Positions 1 through 5,984 of a stretch of DNA of 12,784 nucleotides are shown here, one piece after another. Below the pieces are notes generated by a model. It saw only the letters and a list, made by a program, of their open reading frames with translations. It made no database searches and had not been told where the DNA came from. The number at the start of each line of letters is the position of its first letter. Position 1 is the first letter of the stretch. The position numbers and the translations under genes are program-made. This DNA comes from Gammaproteobacteria bacterium (GTDB lineage: Bacteria; Pseudomonadota; Gammaproteobacteria; Pseudomonadales; Azotimanducaceae), in contig JABIVN010000429.1 of the NCBI GenBank assembly GCA_018667205.1, positions 1-12,784 of the forward strand, given 5' to 3'.

Positions 1-219
1 GTAGGAGAGAGGCAGCGCAAGCTGAAGGCACGTTTGCTGCTCATCACGGGCTGCCTTGGGGGAGTCATGGCCGCGCCGTTTTTTCTATGGGTTCCGCTGG
101 GGTTGATAGGGCTGACACCCTCGATGATAGATGTTTTCGGTGTCGTTGGGCTTCGCTTCCCCGCGGCGGTCACGATAGGGGGGCTGTTGCTCGCGGCGGT
201 CGGATTCCACGAAATTTAG
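1..219 (+). CDS. C-terminal part of a small hydrophobic membrane protein (cut by window edge)
   Basis: The frame is open from the first base to the TAG at 217-219, so this is the last 72 residues of a protein that starts outside the window. It opens with a basic stretch (ERQRKLKAR), followed by two hydrophobic segments at about residues 11-38 and 48-68 that could each span a membrane. A basic flank before the first span would favour a cytoplasmic N-side. I do not recognise the family. A start inside the window (TTG at 34) is possible but unconvincing, because the hydrophobic segment begins right there. Two further tiny membrane proteins follow on the same strand after a 58-base gap that holds an inverted repeat, so the three may form one transcript. 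That the frame is coding is likely; its role is unknown. Confidence 0.5.
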   Translation, partial: VGERQRKLKARLLLITGCLGGVMAAPFFLWVPLGLIGLTPSMIDVFGVVGLRFPAAVTIGGLLLAAVGFHEI

Positions 220-226
220 AGGGGAA

Positions 227-248
227 TGTCCGGCCCCCTGTCCGGACA
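227..248 (+). promoter_or_regulatory. Inverted repeat with 7-base arms between two small genes
   Basis: TGTCCGG at 227-233 pairs with CCGGACA at 242-248 around an 8-base C-rich spacer. The right part, TGTCCGGACA (239-248), is itself an exact palindrome, so the half-site TGTCCGG also occurs twice in direct orientation. No T-run follows, so an intrinsic terminator is unlikely. A protein-binding site or an mRNA processing or attenuation hairpin between the first and second small genes fits better. The pairing is directly visible; the role is inferred. Confidence 0.4.
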
Positions 249-277
249 AGTGCTAACTATTAGCTAAGGAATTCAGC

Positions 278-463
278 ATGTTCAAATTGTCAGACCTATT
301 TATATTACTTGCGGTCGGAGTGTCTTTCGCAGTCTCAGGATTGCTATGGTTTCAAGGGTTTCAAAATGAAGGATTGTTCACCGCTATCTGGGTGCCATCT
401 ATTCTTACTTTCGGGATCTACTTCAAGTTGTCGAGCCTATCTGCCAGGAGAGAACAATCGTGA
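278..463 (+). CDS. Small two-span membrane protein, 61 residues, unknown function
   Basis: The ATG at 278 is preceded by AAGGA at 266-270 with 7 bases of spacing, a good ribosome binding site. The protein is almost wholly hydrophobic: one span at about residues 6-26 and a second at about 33-52, then a basic, polar tail (SARREQS). By the positive-inside rule the C-terminal tail probably faces the cytoplasm. Its TGA overlaps the GTG of the next gene (GTGA, 460-463), so the two are likely translationally coupled. I recognise no family. Small size, two spans and coupling to another tiny membrane protein suggest a subunit or accessory peptide of a membrane complex, but nothing in the window names the partner. 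Confidence 0.6.
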   Translation: MFKLSDLFILLAVGVSFAVSGLLWFQGFQNEGLFTAIWVPSILTFGIYFKLSSLSARREQS

Positions 464-612
464 TTGCGGATGATTTGATCCTGTACGCCATCAGTGTTTT
501 TGTCCTAATGGCTATTGGGCTGGGGCTCACGGTGCTGGAATTCCGTTTTGGTGAGCCAAAGCGGCAAGATGAGGCTAACAAGCAAAACGCAAAGCCTGAT
601 GCAGGAAGGTAA
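460..612 (+). CDS. Single-span small membrane protein, 50 residues
   Basis: This frame starts at GTG 460, overlapping the stop of the preceding gene by 4 bases, and ends at TAA 610-612. An AGGAGAG sequence at 446-452 lies a proper distance upstream. The 50-residue product begins MIADDLILYA, has one hydrophobic span at about residues 6-27 and ends in a charged, Lys/Asp/Asn-rich tail (GEPKRQDEANKQNAKPDAGR). The overlap, the ribosome binding site and the clean membrane-then-polar architecture support a real gene although it is very short. It probably works with the 61-residue protein encoded just upstream. The family is not recognised and no function is proposed. Confidence 0.5.
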   Translation: MIADDLILYAISVFVLMAIGLGLTVLEFRFGEPKRQDEANKQNAKPDAGR

Positions 613-743
613 GCCGTCCATTTGGACGACGGCCCTGGGCAAGATACCTAGAAAAATAGCACGATCAGCTGAAATTGGTGGTGTAGGAGGGCGAGCTGGT
701 GAGTTAAGAGTCAATACCAAGTGCTGTAGCAAGAGGTAACCCC

Positions 744-819
744 CTTCCCCAAATCGCAGCGGCAATCCCCTGACTTAGACGGAGCGTTATCGGTGAGGGG
801 TAGTCAGGGAGGGGGGAAG
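744..819. other. Nested stem structure, possible structured RNA
   Basis: CTTCCCC at 744-750 is complementary to GGGGAAG at 813-819. Inside it, CCCTGACT at 768-775 is complementary to AGTCAGGG at 802-809. Together they would fold a two-stem, coaxially nested arm of about 76 bases with a 26-base apical part. No T-run follows on the plus strand, so it is not a standard terminator. G/C-rich runs raise the chance of fortuitous pairing. Transcription of the region is not shown. Confidence 0.3.
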
Positions 820-1096
820 ATAAACACCGCTTCATTAAAGGGCTGTGCGGGTGCTAAAACGCCCAGTAGAAACTCGCGCCGTTTCCCAAGCGACACAAGC
901 GTGGCAGAGATCGTTTAATAGCGGTATTACGTTTTCTTATCTTGTTAAAAGACAGCGAGCCTTTGTGGCTTTGGGCGAGAGAGCAGACGGTGTGCATCGG
1001 TTGGGATGGTTTCGGGCGTAGGGCGCCCGGGCTCCAGCAAGGGAAAGGACAGGGCAGAAAGGGGTAATCCCAGGGAGATGCTTTTGGCGCCCGGGG

Positions 1097-1113
1097 CTGC
1101 AGAAATTCTGCAG
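1097..1113. promoter_or_regulatory. Exact 17-base palindrome upstream of the polyphosphate block
   Basis: CTGCAGAA, a central A and TTCTGCAG form perfect 8-base arms, 82 bases before the DUF4956-like start codon. The size and symmetry fit a homodimeric regulator site. An exact 10-base palindrome, ACCTATAGGT, lies at 1151-1160 nearer the gene. No regulator in the window can be tied to it. Confidence 0.35.
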
Positions 1114-1195
1114 GAGAGATCCTGATAGCGATAGCCCCTGCGATCCAGTAACCTATAGGTAAGGGCTTCCGCAATTAGGTTAGAAACAGAGCGTT

Positions 1196-1987
1196 ATGAA
1201 CGAACTTATCCAAGACAGGCAAGCGGGTGCTCCATTCGATGAAAAAGAAAACCAGTTTCGGCCGTCTCGCCATAGAGGGTTTAAGCTTCTCCGCAAAATA
1301 CTCGCCTATCATTTGACACTTGGCGCAGTATTGCTCGTGTCGATTACAATGTATCCTGGGGTCATGGATTACTTGCCGGTGGGCGGGGTAAGCGAACTCG
1401 CTGGGGAGGCAGATGCCAGTGCAGCCCTAGTCACAGGGGACAAAGATCAAGCTGATGATCACTTGGGCAGCTCGGTTTTTAAGGCGACGAAGAGTTTTGA
1501 TCGCCTTGGTTATGGTGCAGATTTGGTGATAGTGTTGATCGGGGTCTGGTTGTTGGTGTTGCCAGTCTCTTGGGTTCATAAAGGAATTCACGAGGGTAGT
1601 GCCCATGACCGTTCACTTGACGAGACGGTGCTGATACTGCCGGGTATTGTTGCGACCATAGTCACGGTAGTTCAGCATTCCTTGGCCTTGGCTTTCAGTT
1701 TAGCGGGAATCGTCGCCGGGGTTCAGTTCAGAAGAGCGTTGCAGGATACCTTCGATGCGTTGTTTATTTTGGTTGCTATCGGCACGGGACTCTCCGCGGG
1801 TGTCGGCGCCTTAGAGATTTCGACAGTAATGACGTTGTTCTTTTGCTACTCAACGCTTTACATCTATTTCACGGGAGATGGTCTGGAATCGCACCATGAA
1901 GGAAGAAGAAAGGAGTTGAAAGATCAAAAGAAGCAGCAAGGTAAAAAGAAGGCTAGTCAGCGAGAGGAAGATAAGGACGACGACTGA
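1196..1987 (+). CDS. DUF4956-like integral membrane protein, likely polyphosphate-linked
   Basis: The 263-residue product has a polar N-terminus, a first span at about residues 36-56, an acidic extramembrane loop (about 65-104), a second span at about 108-127, and then the part that resembles DUF4956. That part is a hydrophobic stretch (about 144-176) ending in AGVQFRRALQD and followed by FDALFILVAIGTGLSAGVG (187-205). The family pattern is a hydrophobic run, then VRFR.A..D..D, then a Gly-rich span. The C-terminal 28 residues are a Lys/Asp/Glu/Gln-rich, probably disordered tail ending EEDKDDD. ATG 1196 is the first possible start, since a stop lies at 1181-1183; its ribosome binding site is weak. 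DUF4956 genes often sit beside VTC-type polyphosphate polymerases, and here the next gene is a PPK2. The biochemical role is unknown; membrane handling of polyphosphate is an inference. Confidence 0.75.
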   Translation: MNELIQDRQAGAPFDEKENQFRPSRHRGFKLLRKILAYHLTLGAVLLVSITMYPGVMDYLPVGGVSELAGEADASAALVTGDKDQADDHLGSSVFKATKSFDRLGYGADLVIVLIGVWLLVLPVSWVHKGIHEGSAHDRSLDETVLILPGIVATIVTVVQHSLALAFSLAGIVAGVQFRRALQDTFDALFILVAIGTGLSAGVGALEISTVMTLFFCYSTLYIYFTGDGLESHHEGRRKELKDQKKQQGKKKASQREEDKDDD

Positions 1988-2070
1988 TGTTGATTTGCTG
2001 TGTTGTTCTTTGACTTATTAAGATTTGGCTCCTGTTGCGTCAAATGAGTCGGACCTGAAGGCTCGTATTT

Positions 2071-2994
2071 ATGCATAAAAAAACCGACATTGGCAGTACG
2101 CTAGAAGCCCTTAAGCTTGCGGGTGAAAGCGCTCAAGTGGCCTTGCCCGCGGGCAATCCAGCGAAATCGTCGAAGCGTAAAATTCATGAAGAATCCTACC
2201 CCTACCGTAAGAAGCTCTCGCAACAAAAGTACGAGAAACAGCTGGCGCTTCTTCAAACAGAGTTACTGAAGGCGCAAAATTGGGTCAGAAGCAGCGGGCA
2301 ACAGATTGTCATTTTGTTCGAAGGAAGAGATGCTGCTGGCAAGGGCGGTGCGATCAAGAGGTTTACAGAACACCTGAATCCACGAGGAGCAAGGGTTGTT
2401 GCGCTTGAGAAGCCCACTGACCGGGAACGTGGCGAATGGTATTTTCAACGCTACATCAACAACCTGCCTACGAAGGGAGAGATCGTTCTGTTTGACCGTT
2501 CTTGGTACAACCGTGCAGGGGTAGAAAGAGTGATGGGTTTCTGTTCGGAAGACGACTACCTTGAATTCTTGCGTCAAACGCCACAACTCGAACGCATGTT
2601 GGTTAATAGTGGTATCCGATTGTATAAATACTGGTTTTCTGTCAGCAGAGAAGAGCAGTTACGGCGGTTTCACGCCAGGAAGTCTGATCCATTGAAGCAG
2701 TGGAAGCTCAGTCCAATTGATATCGCTTCCCTTGATAAGTGGGGTGAATACACGGCGGCGAAAGAAGCGACCTTCTTTCATACGGATACAGCAGATGCTC
2801 CCTGGACGGTTATCAAATCTGACGATAAAAAGAGGGCGCGGCTAAACTGCGTACGACATTTTTTGTCAAAGCTGTCTTATGACAATAAGGATGAAAGCGT
2901 CGCTCTGGCAGCGGACCCACTGCTTGTTGGCAGCGCATCAGAAATCCATGAGGTTGGAGAGCGTGACTTTTCAATGACAGGTAAGGGTCTGTAA
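2071..2994 (+). CDS. ppk2: Polyphosphate kinase 2 (PPK2), P. aeruginosa type
   Basis: PPK2 enzymes transfer phosphate between inorganic polyphosphate and nucleotides in the cytoplasm. The single-domain, P. aeruginosa-like class mainly converts GDP or ADP to the triphosphate. The 307-residue product carries the diagnostic Walker A GRDAAGKGG (85-93), the Walker B region with FDRSWYNRAGVERVMGF (141-157), and a basic lid around RRFHARKSDPLKQWKLSP (198-214). KWGEYTAAKEATFFHTDT (223-240) and the APWTVIKSDDKKRARLN region (243-259) are also typical. The N-terminal 40 residues and last 35 are less conserved. ATG 2071 has GAAGG at 2057-2061. The gene follows the DUF4956-like gene by 83 bases and precedes the SixA-like gene by only 2, so the latter two are surely co-transcribed. 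Family assignment is secure; nucleotide preference is inferred from overall resemblance. Confidence 0.95.
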   Translation: MHKKTDIGSTLEALKLAGESAQVALPAGNPAKSSKRKIHEESYPYRKKLSQQKYEKQLALLQTELLKAQNWVRSSGQQIVILFEGRDAAGKGGAIKRFTEHLNPRGARVVALEKPTDRERGEWYFQRYINNLPTKGEIVLFDRSWYNRAGVERVMGFCSEDDYLEFLRQTPQLERMLVNSGIRLYKYWFSVSREEQLRRFHARKSDPLKQWKLSPIDIASLDKWGEYTAAKEATFFHTDTADAPWTVIKSDDKKRARLNCVRHFLSKLSYDNKDESVALAADPLLVGSASEIHEVGERDFSMTGKGL

Positions 2995-2996
2995 AC

Positions 2997-3527
2997 ATGC
3001 ATCAGTTGTTGCTGCTTCGGCACGCGAAGTCGTCTCATAAAGATAAGTCACTCGCTGATTTTGACCGACCATTGGCCAAACGCGGTCGAAGGGATTGCAA
3101 GCGGATGGGTAAGTGGTTGAGCCGTAAGGGAATAATGCCAGATGTGGTGATAAGTTCTCCTTCAAAGCGGACACGACAGACGGTTAAACAAGTTTTTAAG
3201 CAGGTAGGGAAGATTCCGTCAAACGTCCAATGGGAAAATGAGGTCTATGATGCCAGTGCTAAAACCTTGCTCAGGTTGCTCGCCGAGTTGCCTGAAGAGG
3301 CTGAAACTGCCATGTTAGTAGGTCACCATGAAGGCTTGGAGTCATTAATTCTTAGAGCGATTGAATGGTCGGAAATCCCCGCTGTTAGCAAGCTGATCCC
3401 TACAGCGGCTATCGCCTGGCTAGAGATAGAGGGGGAATGGTCATCGATAACCCAAAGTACCGTGCGTCTAAAGTCGATTGCTCGACCACGTGAGGTTGGT
3501 GGTAAGGAACTGGAAGACCCCTCCTGA
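2997..3527 (+). CDS. SixA-type histidine phosphatase
   Basis: This 176-residue protein belongs to branch 1 of the histidine phosphatase superfamily, SixA subgroup. LLRHAKS at residues 6-12 holds the catalytic Arg8-His9 pair. SSPSKRTRQT (53-62) supplies the phosphate-pocket arginines, and VGHHEG (108-113) holds the second catalytic histidine, His110. SixA of E. coli removes phosphate from phosphohistidine, acting on the nitrogen-related PTS. The start at ATG 2997 has AAGGG at 2983-2987, inside the end of the PPK2 gene, and only 2 bases separate the genes, which implies translational coupling. That neighbour makes a polyphosphate- or nucleotide-related substrate, or control of a phosphohistidine protein, plausible but unproven. 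Length is slightly above the E. coli protein because of a C-terminal tail. Family is clear; substrate is not. Confidence 0.88.
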   Translation: MHQLLLLRHAKSSHKDKSLADFDRPLAKRGRRDCKRMGKWLSRKGIMPDVVISSPSKRTRQTVKQVFKQVGKIPSNVQWENEVYDASAKTLLRLLAELPEEAETAMLVGHHEGLESLILRAIEWSEIPAVSKLIPTAAIAWLEIEGEWSSITQSTVRLKSIARPREVGGKELEDPS

Positions 3528-3574
3528 GCCTGTCTTCAGGCGCTGTAGCCGCGGGGAAGAGCAATAGTGTGCAG

Positions 3575-3658
3575 CATTTGCTGTGGTTCATTTGCTGCAG
3601 TACATTTGCTGCAGTACCTTTGCTGCAGTACCTTTGCTGCAGTACCTTTGCTGCAGTA
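3575..3658. repeat. 14-base minisatellite, five units plus one degenerate unit
   Basis: Five head-to-tail units of C[A/C]TTTGCTGCAGTA occupy 3589-3602, 3603-3616, 3617-3630, 3631-3644 and 3645-3658. The first two have A at the second position, the last three C; otherwise they are identical. A sixth, decayed copy (11 of 14 matches) precedes them at 3575-3588. Each unit contains the palindrome CTGCAG. The period is not a multiple of three and the array is intergenic, ending 147 bases before the aldolase-fold gene. The near-identity of the units suggests recent slippage. Confidence 0.95.
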
Positions 3659-3805
3659 TGGGCGCTTTGAATCGCATAAAAACTCGTTCGTCATCTTCAT
3701 GCCCGTGAGGGAATTAAGTACACTACTACCTAAAGAAGTGTCGCCTAAGTAAACTTGGTATTATTCGTCAACCCCTATTTAGCAAGATTGAAAGAAGGAT
3801 ACATT

Positions 3806-4561
3806 GTGTCAGAAGCCAAAAAACAAACAAACGGGAAACCAGAATATACTCTCGAGCAGACACGTGCCCGCAGAAAGCGAGACTGCGCTCTGGGCTATCG
3901 GCTACTCGCTGTTCAAAAGTGGGGTGACTTGGGTGATGGTCATATCAGTGCGCGTGATCCTGAACGTACTGACTGCTTTTGGATGCTGCGCTATGGTGTT
4001 TCGTATCATCAGGCGATGGTATCTGACCTCGTGCTCGTCGGATCCGATGGTCAACTAGTAGAAGGTGATGGTTTCGTTAACATCGCCGGTTACTACATAC
4101 ACCAACCTATCCTTGAAGCACGACCCGATCTGGTCAGTGCGGTCCATGTTCATACGGGTTGGGGAACACCGTTCTCAGCCGAAGGACGGCCAATCGAGCC
4201 TATTTCTCAAGAATCCTGTATTTTCTTCGAAGATCATGCGCTTTGGGATGATGAAGAAGTACAAGTTCAAAGTGTTGCTGCCGGACGTCGAATTGCTAGT
4301 GCGCTGGGTCGCAACAGAGCGATTATTCTGAGAAATCACGGTTTGTTGACCGCTGGAGACAGTGTTGCAGAAGCGGTAGGTAGCTTCATCCAAATGGAGC
4401 GCGTCGCTGAGGTTCATATGAAAGCGCGTAACCCCAAACCAATCTCTGCAGAGGCCGCACGCTTCGCTAAAAAGGATTTGACTCAATTTGGTATTGGGCG
4501 ATCTGCTTTTGCAAGCATGCTGAGACGCCACATTCCCGACCCTGAAATGGTTAATCAGTAA
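3806..4561 (+). CDS. Class II aldolase/adducin-fold protein
   Basis: The family contains zinc-dependent aldolases, epimerases and related enzymes of small sugar phosphates or keto acids. The 251-residue product keeps the metal-ligand pattern: HVHTGWG with His114 and His116, and RNHGLL with His178. The family feature LGDGHISARD lies at 42-51. I chose GTG 3806 because GAAGGA at 3793-3798 sits 7 bases before it and the N-terminus then reads MSEAKKQT. The frame stays open back to a TTG at 3755, but that start lacks a ribosome binding site. Short length suits a single-domain member. The gene sits between two minisatellites and before a crotonase, so a link to acyl-CoA or keto acid breakdown is possible. 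The exact substrate cannot be read from sequence; such neighbours are often annotated only as class II aldolase/adducin family. Confidence 0.85.
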   Translation: MSEAKKQTNGKPEYTLEQTRARRKRDCALGYRLLAVQKWGDLGDGHISARDPERTDCFWMLRYGVSYHQAMVSDLVLVGSDGQLVEGDGFVNIAGYYIHQPILEARPDLVSAVHVHTGWGTPFSAEGRPIEPISQESCIFFEDHALWDDEEVQVQSVAAGRRIASALGRNRAIILRNHGLLTAGDSVAEAVGSFIQMERVAEVHMKARNPKPISAEAARFAKKDLTQFGIGRSAFASMLRRHIPDPEMVNQ

Positions 4562-4568
4562 AGAATGT

Positions 4569-4600
4569 AGTCCTGTGTCGCGCTGAGCTATAGGACTTTT
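4569..4600 (+). terminator. Weak candidate terminator after the aldolase-fold gene
   Basis: AGTCCT at 4569-4574 pairs with AGGACT at 4592-4597, and the stem runs into TTTT at 4597-4600. The 17-base loop is long and the T-run short, so efficiency would be low. Its position just after the stop codon is what makes it worth listing. Confidence 0.3.
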
Positions 4601-4699
4601 AGGTTGGCGCTGACTTATCAGGACGAGTGCGCTGTGATAGGCACCGGTACAGCCGCTGGTGCCTTCTTAGAGCTTTTAAGCGACTTCAAAAAGTTCAAT

Positions 4700-4846
4700 C
4701 CAGCACTACAGTCCAGCACTACAGTCCAGCACTACAGTCCAGCACTACAGTCCAGCACTACAGTCCAGCACTACAGTCCAGCACTACAGTCCAGCACCAC
4801 AGTCCAGCACCACAGTCCAGCACCACAGTCCAGCACTACAGTCCAG
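4700..4846. repeat. 13-base minisatellite, eleven full units
   Basis: Eleven head-to-tail units of CCAGCACTACAGT start at 4700, 4713, 4726, 4739, 4752, 4765, 4778, 4791, 4804, 4817 and 4830, with four bases of a twelfth at 4843-4846. Units 8, 9 and 10 share one substitution (CACCACAGT in place of CACTACAGT) while unit 11 has the common form. That clustering shows the array grew by local duplication. It ends 47 bases before the crotonase start codon, so copy number could alter promoter spacing or leader structure of that gene. Confidence 0.97.
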
Positions 4847-4893
4847 GTAGGTTGTTGTAAACTAGCGCGTTTTTCAACCGGTGGAGTTTGGCA

Positions 4894-5676
4894 ATGCCAT
4901 ATGAGTGCATAGAAGTTACAAAGAATAATCACGTCACTAGTGTGTTGCTGAATCGCCCCGACGCGATGAATGCCATCACGCCAGAGATGCACCATGAACT
5001 GCAGGCTGCGTTTGATGATTTTGCAGCGGACAGCGATCAGTTTGTTTGTGTTATTCGGGGTGCGGGTGAGCGCGCGTTTTGCGCGGGGAGTGATCTGAAA
5101 AACATTGCCGCTGGGGGGTTTAAAGCGTATCCCAAAAGCGGCTATGCTGGATTAATTGAGCGTTTCGACCTTAATAAACCACTCATTGCGGCAGTTGATG
5201 GTTTTGCGCTTGGTGGCGGTTTTGAAGTGGCGCTTGCCTGCGACATTATCATTGCAACCAATCGCTCAAGTTTTGGACTACCAGAGCCTTTGGTGGGTGC
5301 GGTCGCACTGGGTGGCGGTGTTCATAGGCTGGCTCGACAAATAGGCCTTAAACAAGCGATGGGAATGGTACTCACTGCTGACCGTGTCACGGCAGAAGAA
5401 GGCTTTCGGATGGGTTTTATTACTCAGTTGGTGGAAGCGGAGGCCCTTGATGCAGCAGTCATCGACGTCTGCCAGAAAATTTTACGTTGCGCCCCGTTGT
5501 CCGTTGCAGCCTCTAAAGAGGCCATGCTAGCAGGCCTTGGTGAACCAGACCTTGCTACTGCGATGCGTGAACAGGAGAACTACCCTGCGTTTTACAAATG
5601 GCGTCGAGCTGAAGATACCGTTGAAGGGCCAAAGGCGTTCGCTCAAAAGCGCGCGCCGAACTGGCAAGGGAAGTAA
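4894..5676 (+). CDS. Enoyl-CoA hydratase/carnitinyl-CoA dehydratase-like crotonase
   Basis: Crotonase enzymes act on acyl-CoA thioesters in the cytoplasm. The 260-residue product has the oxyanion-hole segments FCAGSDLKNI (62-71) and ALGGGFEVALACD (105-117). Both general acid-base glutamates of true hydratases are present: Glu111 in GGGFE and Glu131 in GLPEPLVG. The usual GAGGT turn is replaced by ALGGGVHRL, common in carnitinyl-CoA dehydratase-like members. The C-terminus reads AFAQKRAPNWQGK, the normal family ending. ATG 4894 has GGAG at 4883-4886, 7 bases away; an in-frame TTG two codons earlier is less likely. Hydration of a 2-enoyl-CoA is therefore well supported and the chain length unknown. 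Neighbours are the class II aldolase-fold gene upstream and a second crotonase 365 bases downstream. Confidence 0.9.
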   Translation: MPYECIEVTKNNHVTSVLLNRPDAMNAITPEMHHELQAAFDDFAADSDQFVCVIRGAGERAFCAGSDLKNIAAGGFKAYPKSGYAGLIERFDLNKPLIAAVDGFALGGGFEVALACDIIIATNRSSFGLPEPLVGAVALGGGVHRLARQIGLKQAMGMVLTADRVTAEEGFRMGFITQLVEAEALDAAVIDVCQKILRCAPLSVAASKEAMLAGLGEPDLATAMREQENYPAFYKWRRAEDTVEGPKAFAQKRAPNWQGK

Positions 5677-5821
5677 TACTTTAAGCGCTTCTTGGTAGAA
5701 CCCAATGAAGGCGACTCATGGAGCGTTATCTCCTGCTAACGACTGGTGATTTCCTCTGCCGACGATTTGATTGCGCGCTTTAGGGGCTGGTTCTGAAAGA
5801 GAGTCAAAAAGGCGTTCGTTG

Positions 5822-5938
5822 ATGTTTCCTTGTTTTATTTCTAAGAATCAATGGTCTGTCGTTCCCCAGGGCTTCGTAATCTATGGGATAGTGGTAAATA
5901 TCATCCTTTATTCGGCCTTGCGTATCCTGCTTGTATAA
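5822..5938 (+). CDS. Possible 38-residue membrane peptide
   Basis: ATG 5822 is preceded by AAAGG at 5808-5812 with 9 bases of spacing. The frame runs to TAA 5936-5938. The product begins MFPCFISKNQW and then has one hydrophobic span at about residues 17-38 (GFVIYGIVVNIILYSALRIL), ending right after it. The binding site and the membrane-like span argue for a real small protein. Against it, the span is AT-rich sequence that yields hydrophobic codons by chance, and no homologue is recognised. It may also be the remnant of a larger membrane protein. Confidence 0.25.
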   Translation: MFPCFISKNQWSVVPQGFVIYGIVVNIILYSALRILLV

Positions 5939-5984
5939 AGTTTGATGACAGTCCTATCATGTTGTTCGGTATGGTGAATACCTT

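Larger units (their letters stand above)
613..1195. other. Long gene-free stretch with several inverted repeats
   Basis: No credible coding frame exists in these 583 bases. Open frames on both strands give Pro/Arg/Ser-rich translations without family character. The stretch does hold structure: a short hairpin at 614-627 (CGTCC, ATTT loop, GGACG), nested long-range pairing at 744-819, two GC-rich GGCGCCC blocks near 1022 and 1086, an exact 17-base palindrome at 1097-1113 and an exact 10-base palindrome at 1151-1160. This could be a regulatory leader of the polyphosphate operon, a non-coding RNA or a decayed element. The sequence alone does not decide. No sigma-70 promoter with good boxes stood out. 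Confidence 0.5.
4562..4893. other. Intergenic stretch with two hairpins and a minisatellite
   Basis: Between the aldolase-fold gene and the first crotonase lie 332 bases without a credible gene. They hold a weak terminator-like hairpin (4569-4600), a second hairpin with GGCACC at 4640-4645 and GGTGCC at 4658-4663 followed by TTCTTA, then the 13-base minisatellite (4700-4846) and the crotonase ribosome binding site. Long open frames across the array arise only because a 13-base period cycles through all three frames without a stop. Confidence 0.7.

Noticed and set aside
1085..1101. Sigma-54 promoter before the DUF4956-like gene
   Set aside because: The GG and GC elements are one base too far apart, and the sequence is simply GC-rich.
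854..1174. 106-codon minus-strand frame
   Set aside because: Pro/Arg/Ser-rich translation typical of the reverse strand of G-rich DNA, no ribosome binding site and no recognised domain. It might be a decayed gene, but nothing supports that.
3528..3541. Terminator after the SixA-like gene (GCCTG, TCTT loop, CAGGC)
   Set aside because: The stem is only five bases and no T-run follows, so I could not support it as a terminator.
3567..3752. 61-codon frame through the 14-base repeat with a Cys/Leu/Gln-rich product
   Set aside because: Same artefact of a stop-free repeat whose period is not a multiple of three; no ribosome binding site and no family character.
3575..4846. CRISPR array
   Set aside because: The repeats are 13-14 bases and contiguous without spacers, and no cas gene is present.
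4604..4912. Open frames through the 13-base repeat, giving repetitive Ser/Thr/Gln-rich proteins on the plus strand and a Trp/Cys-rich one on the minus strand (4771-4995)
   Set aside because: The period of 13 cycles all three frames and the unit has no stop codon in any of them, so long frames are automatic. None has a ribosome binding site, and the plus-strand ones run into the crotonase start in another frame.
781..5730. Shared 11-base string GGAGCGTTATC at 781 and near 5720 as a dispersed repeat or integron-type recombination site
   Set aside because: Several chance 11-base matches are expected in a window this size, and neither copy has the paired core sites of an attC element.
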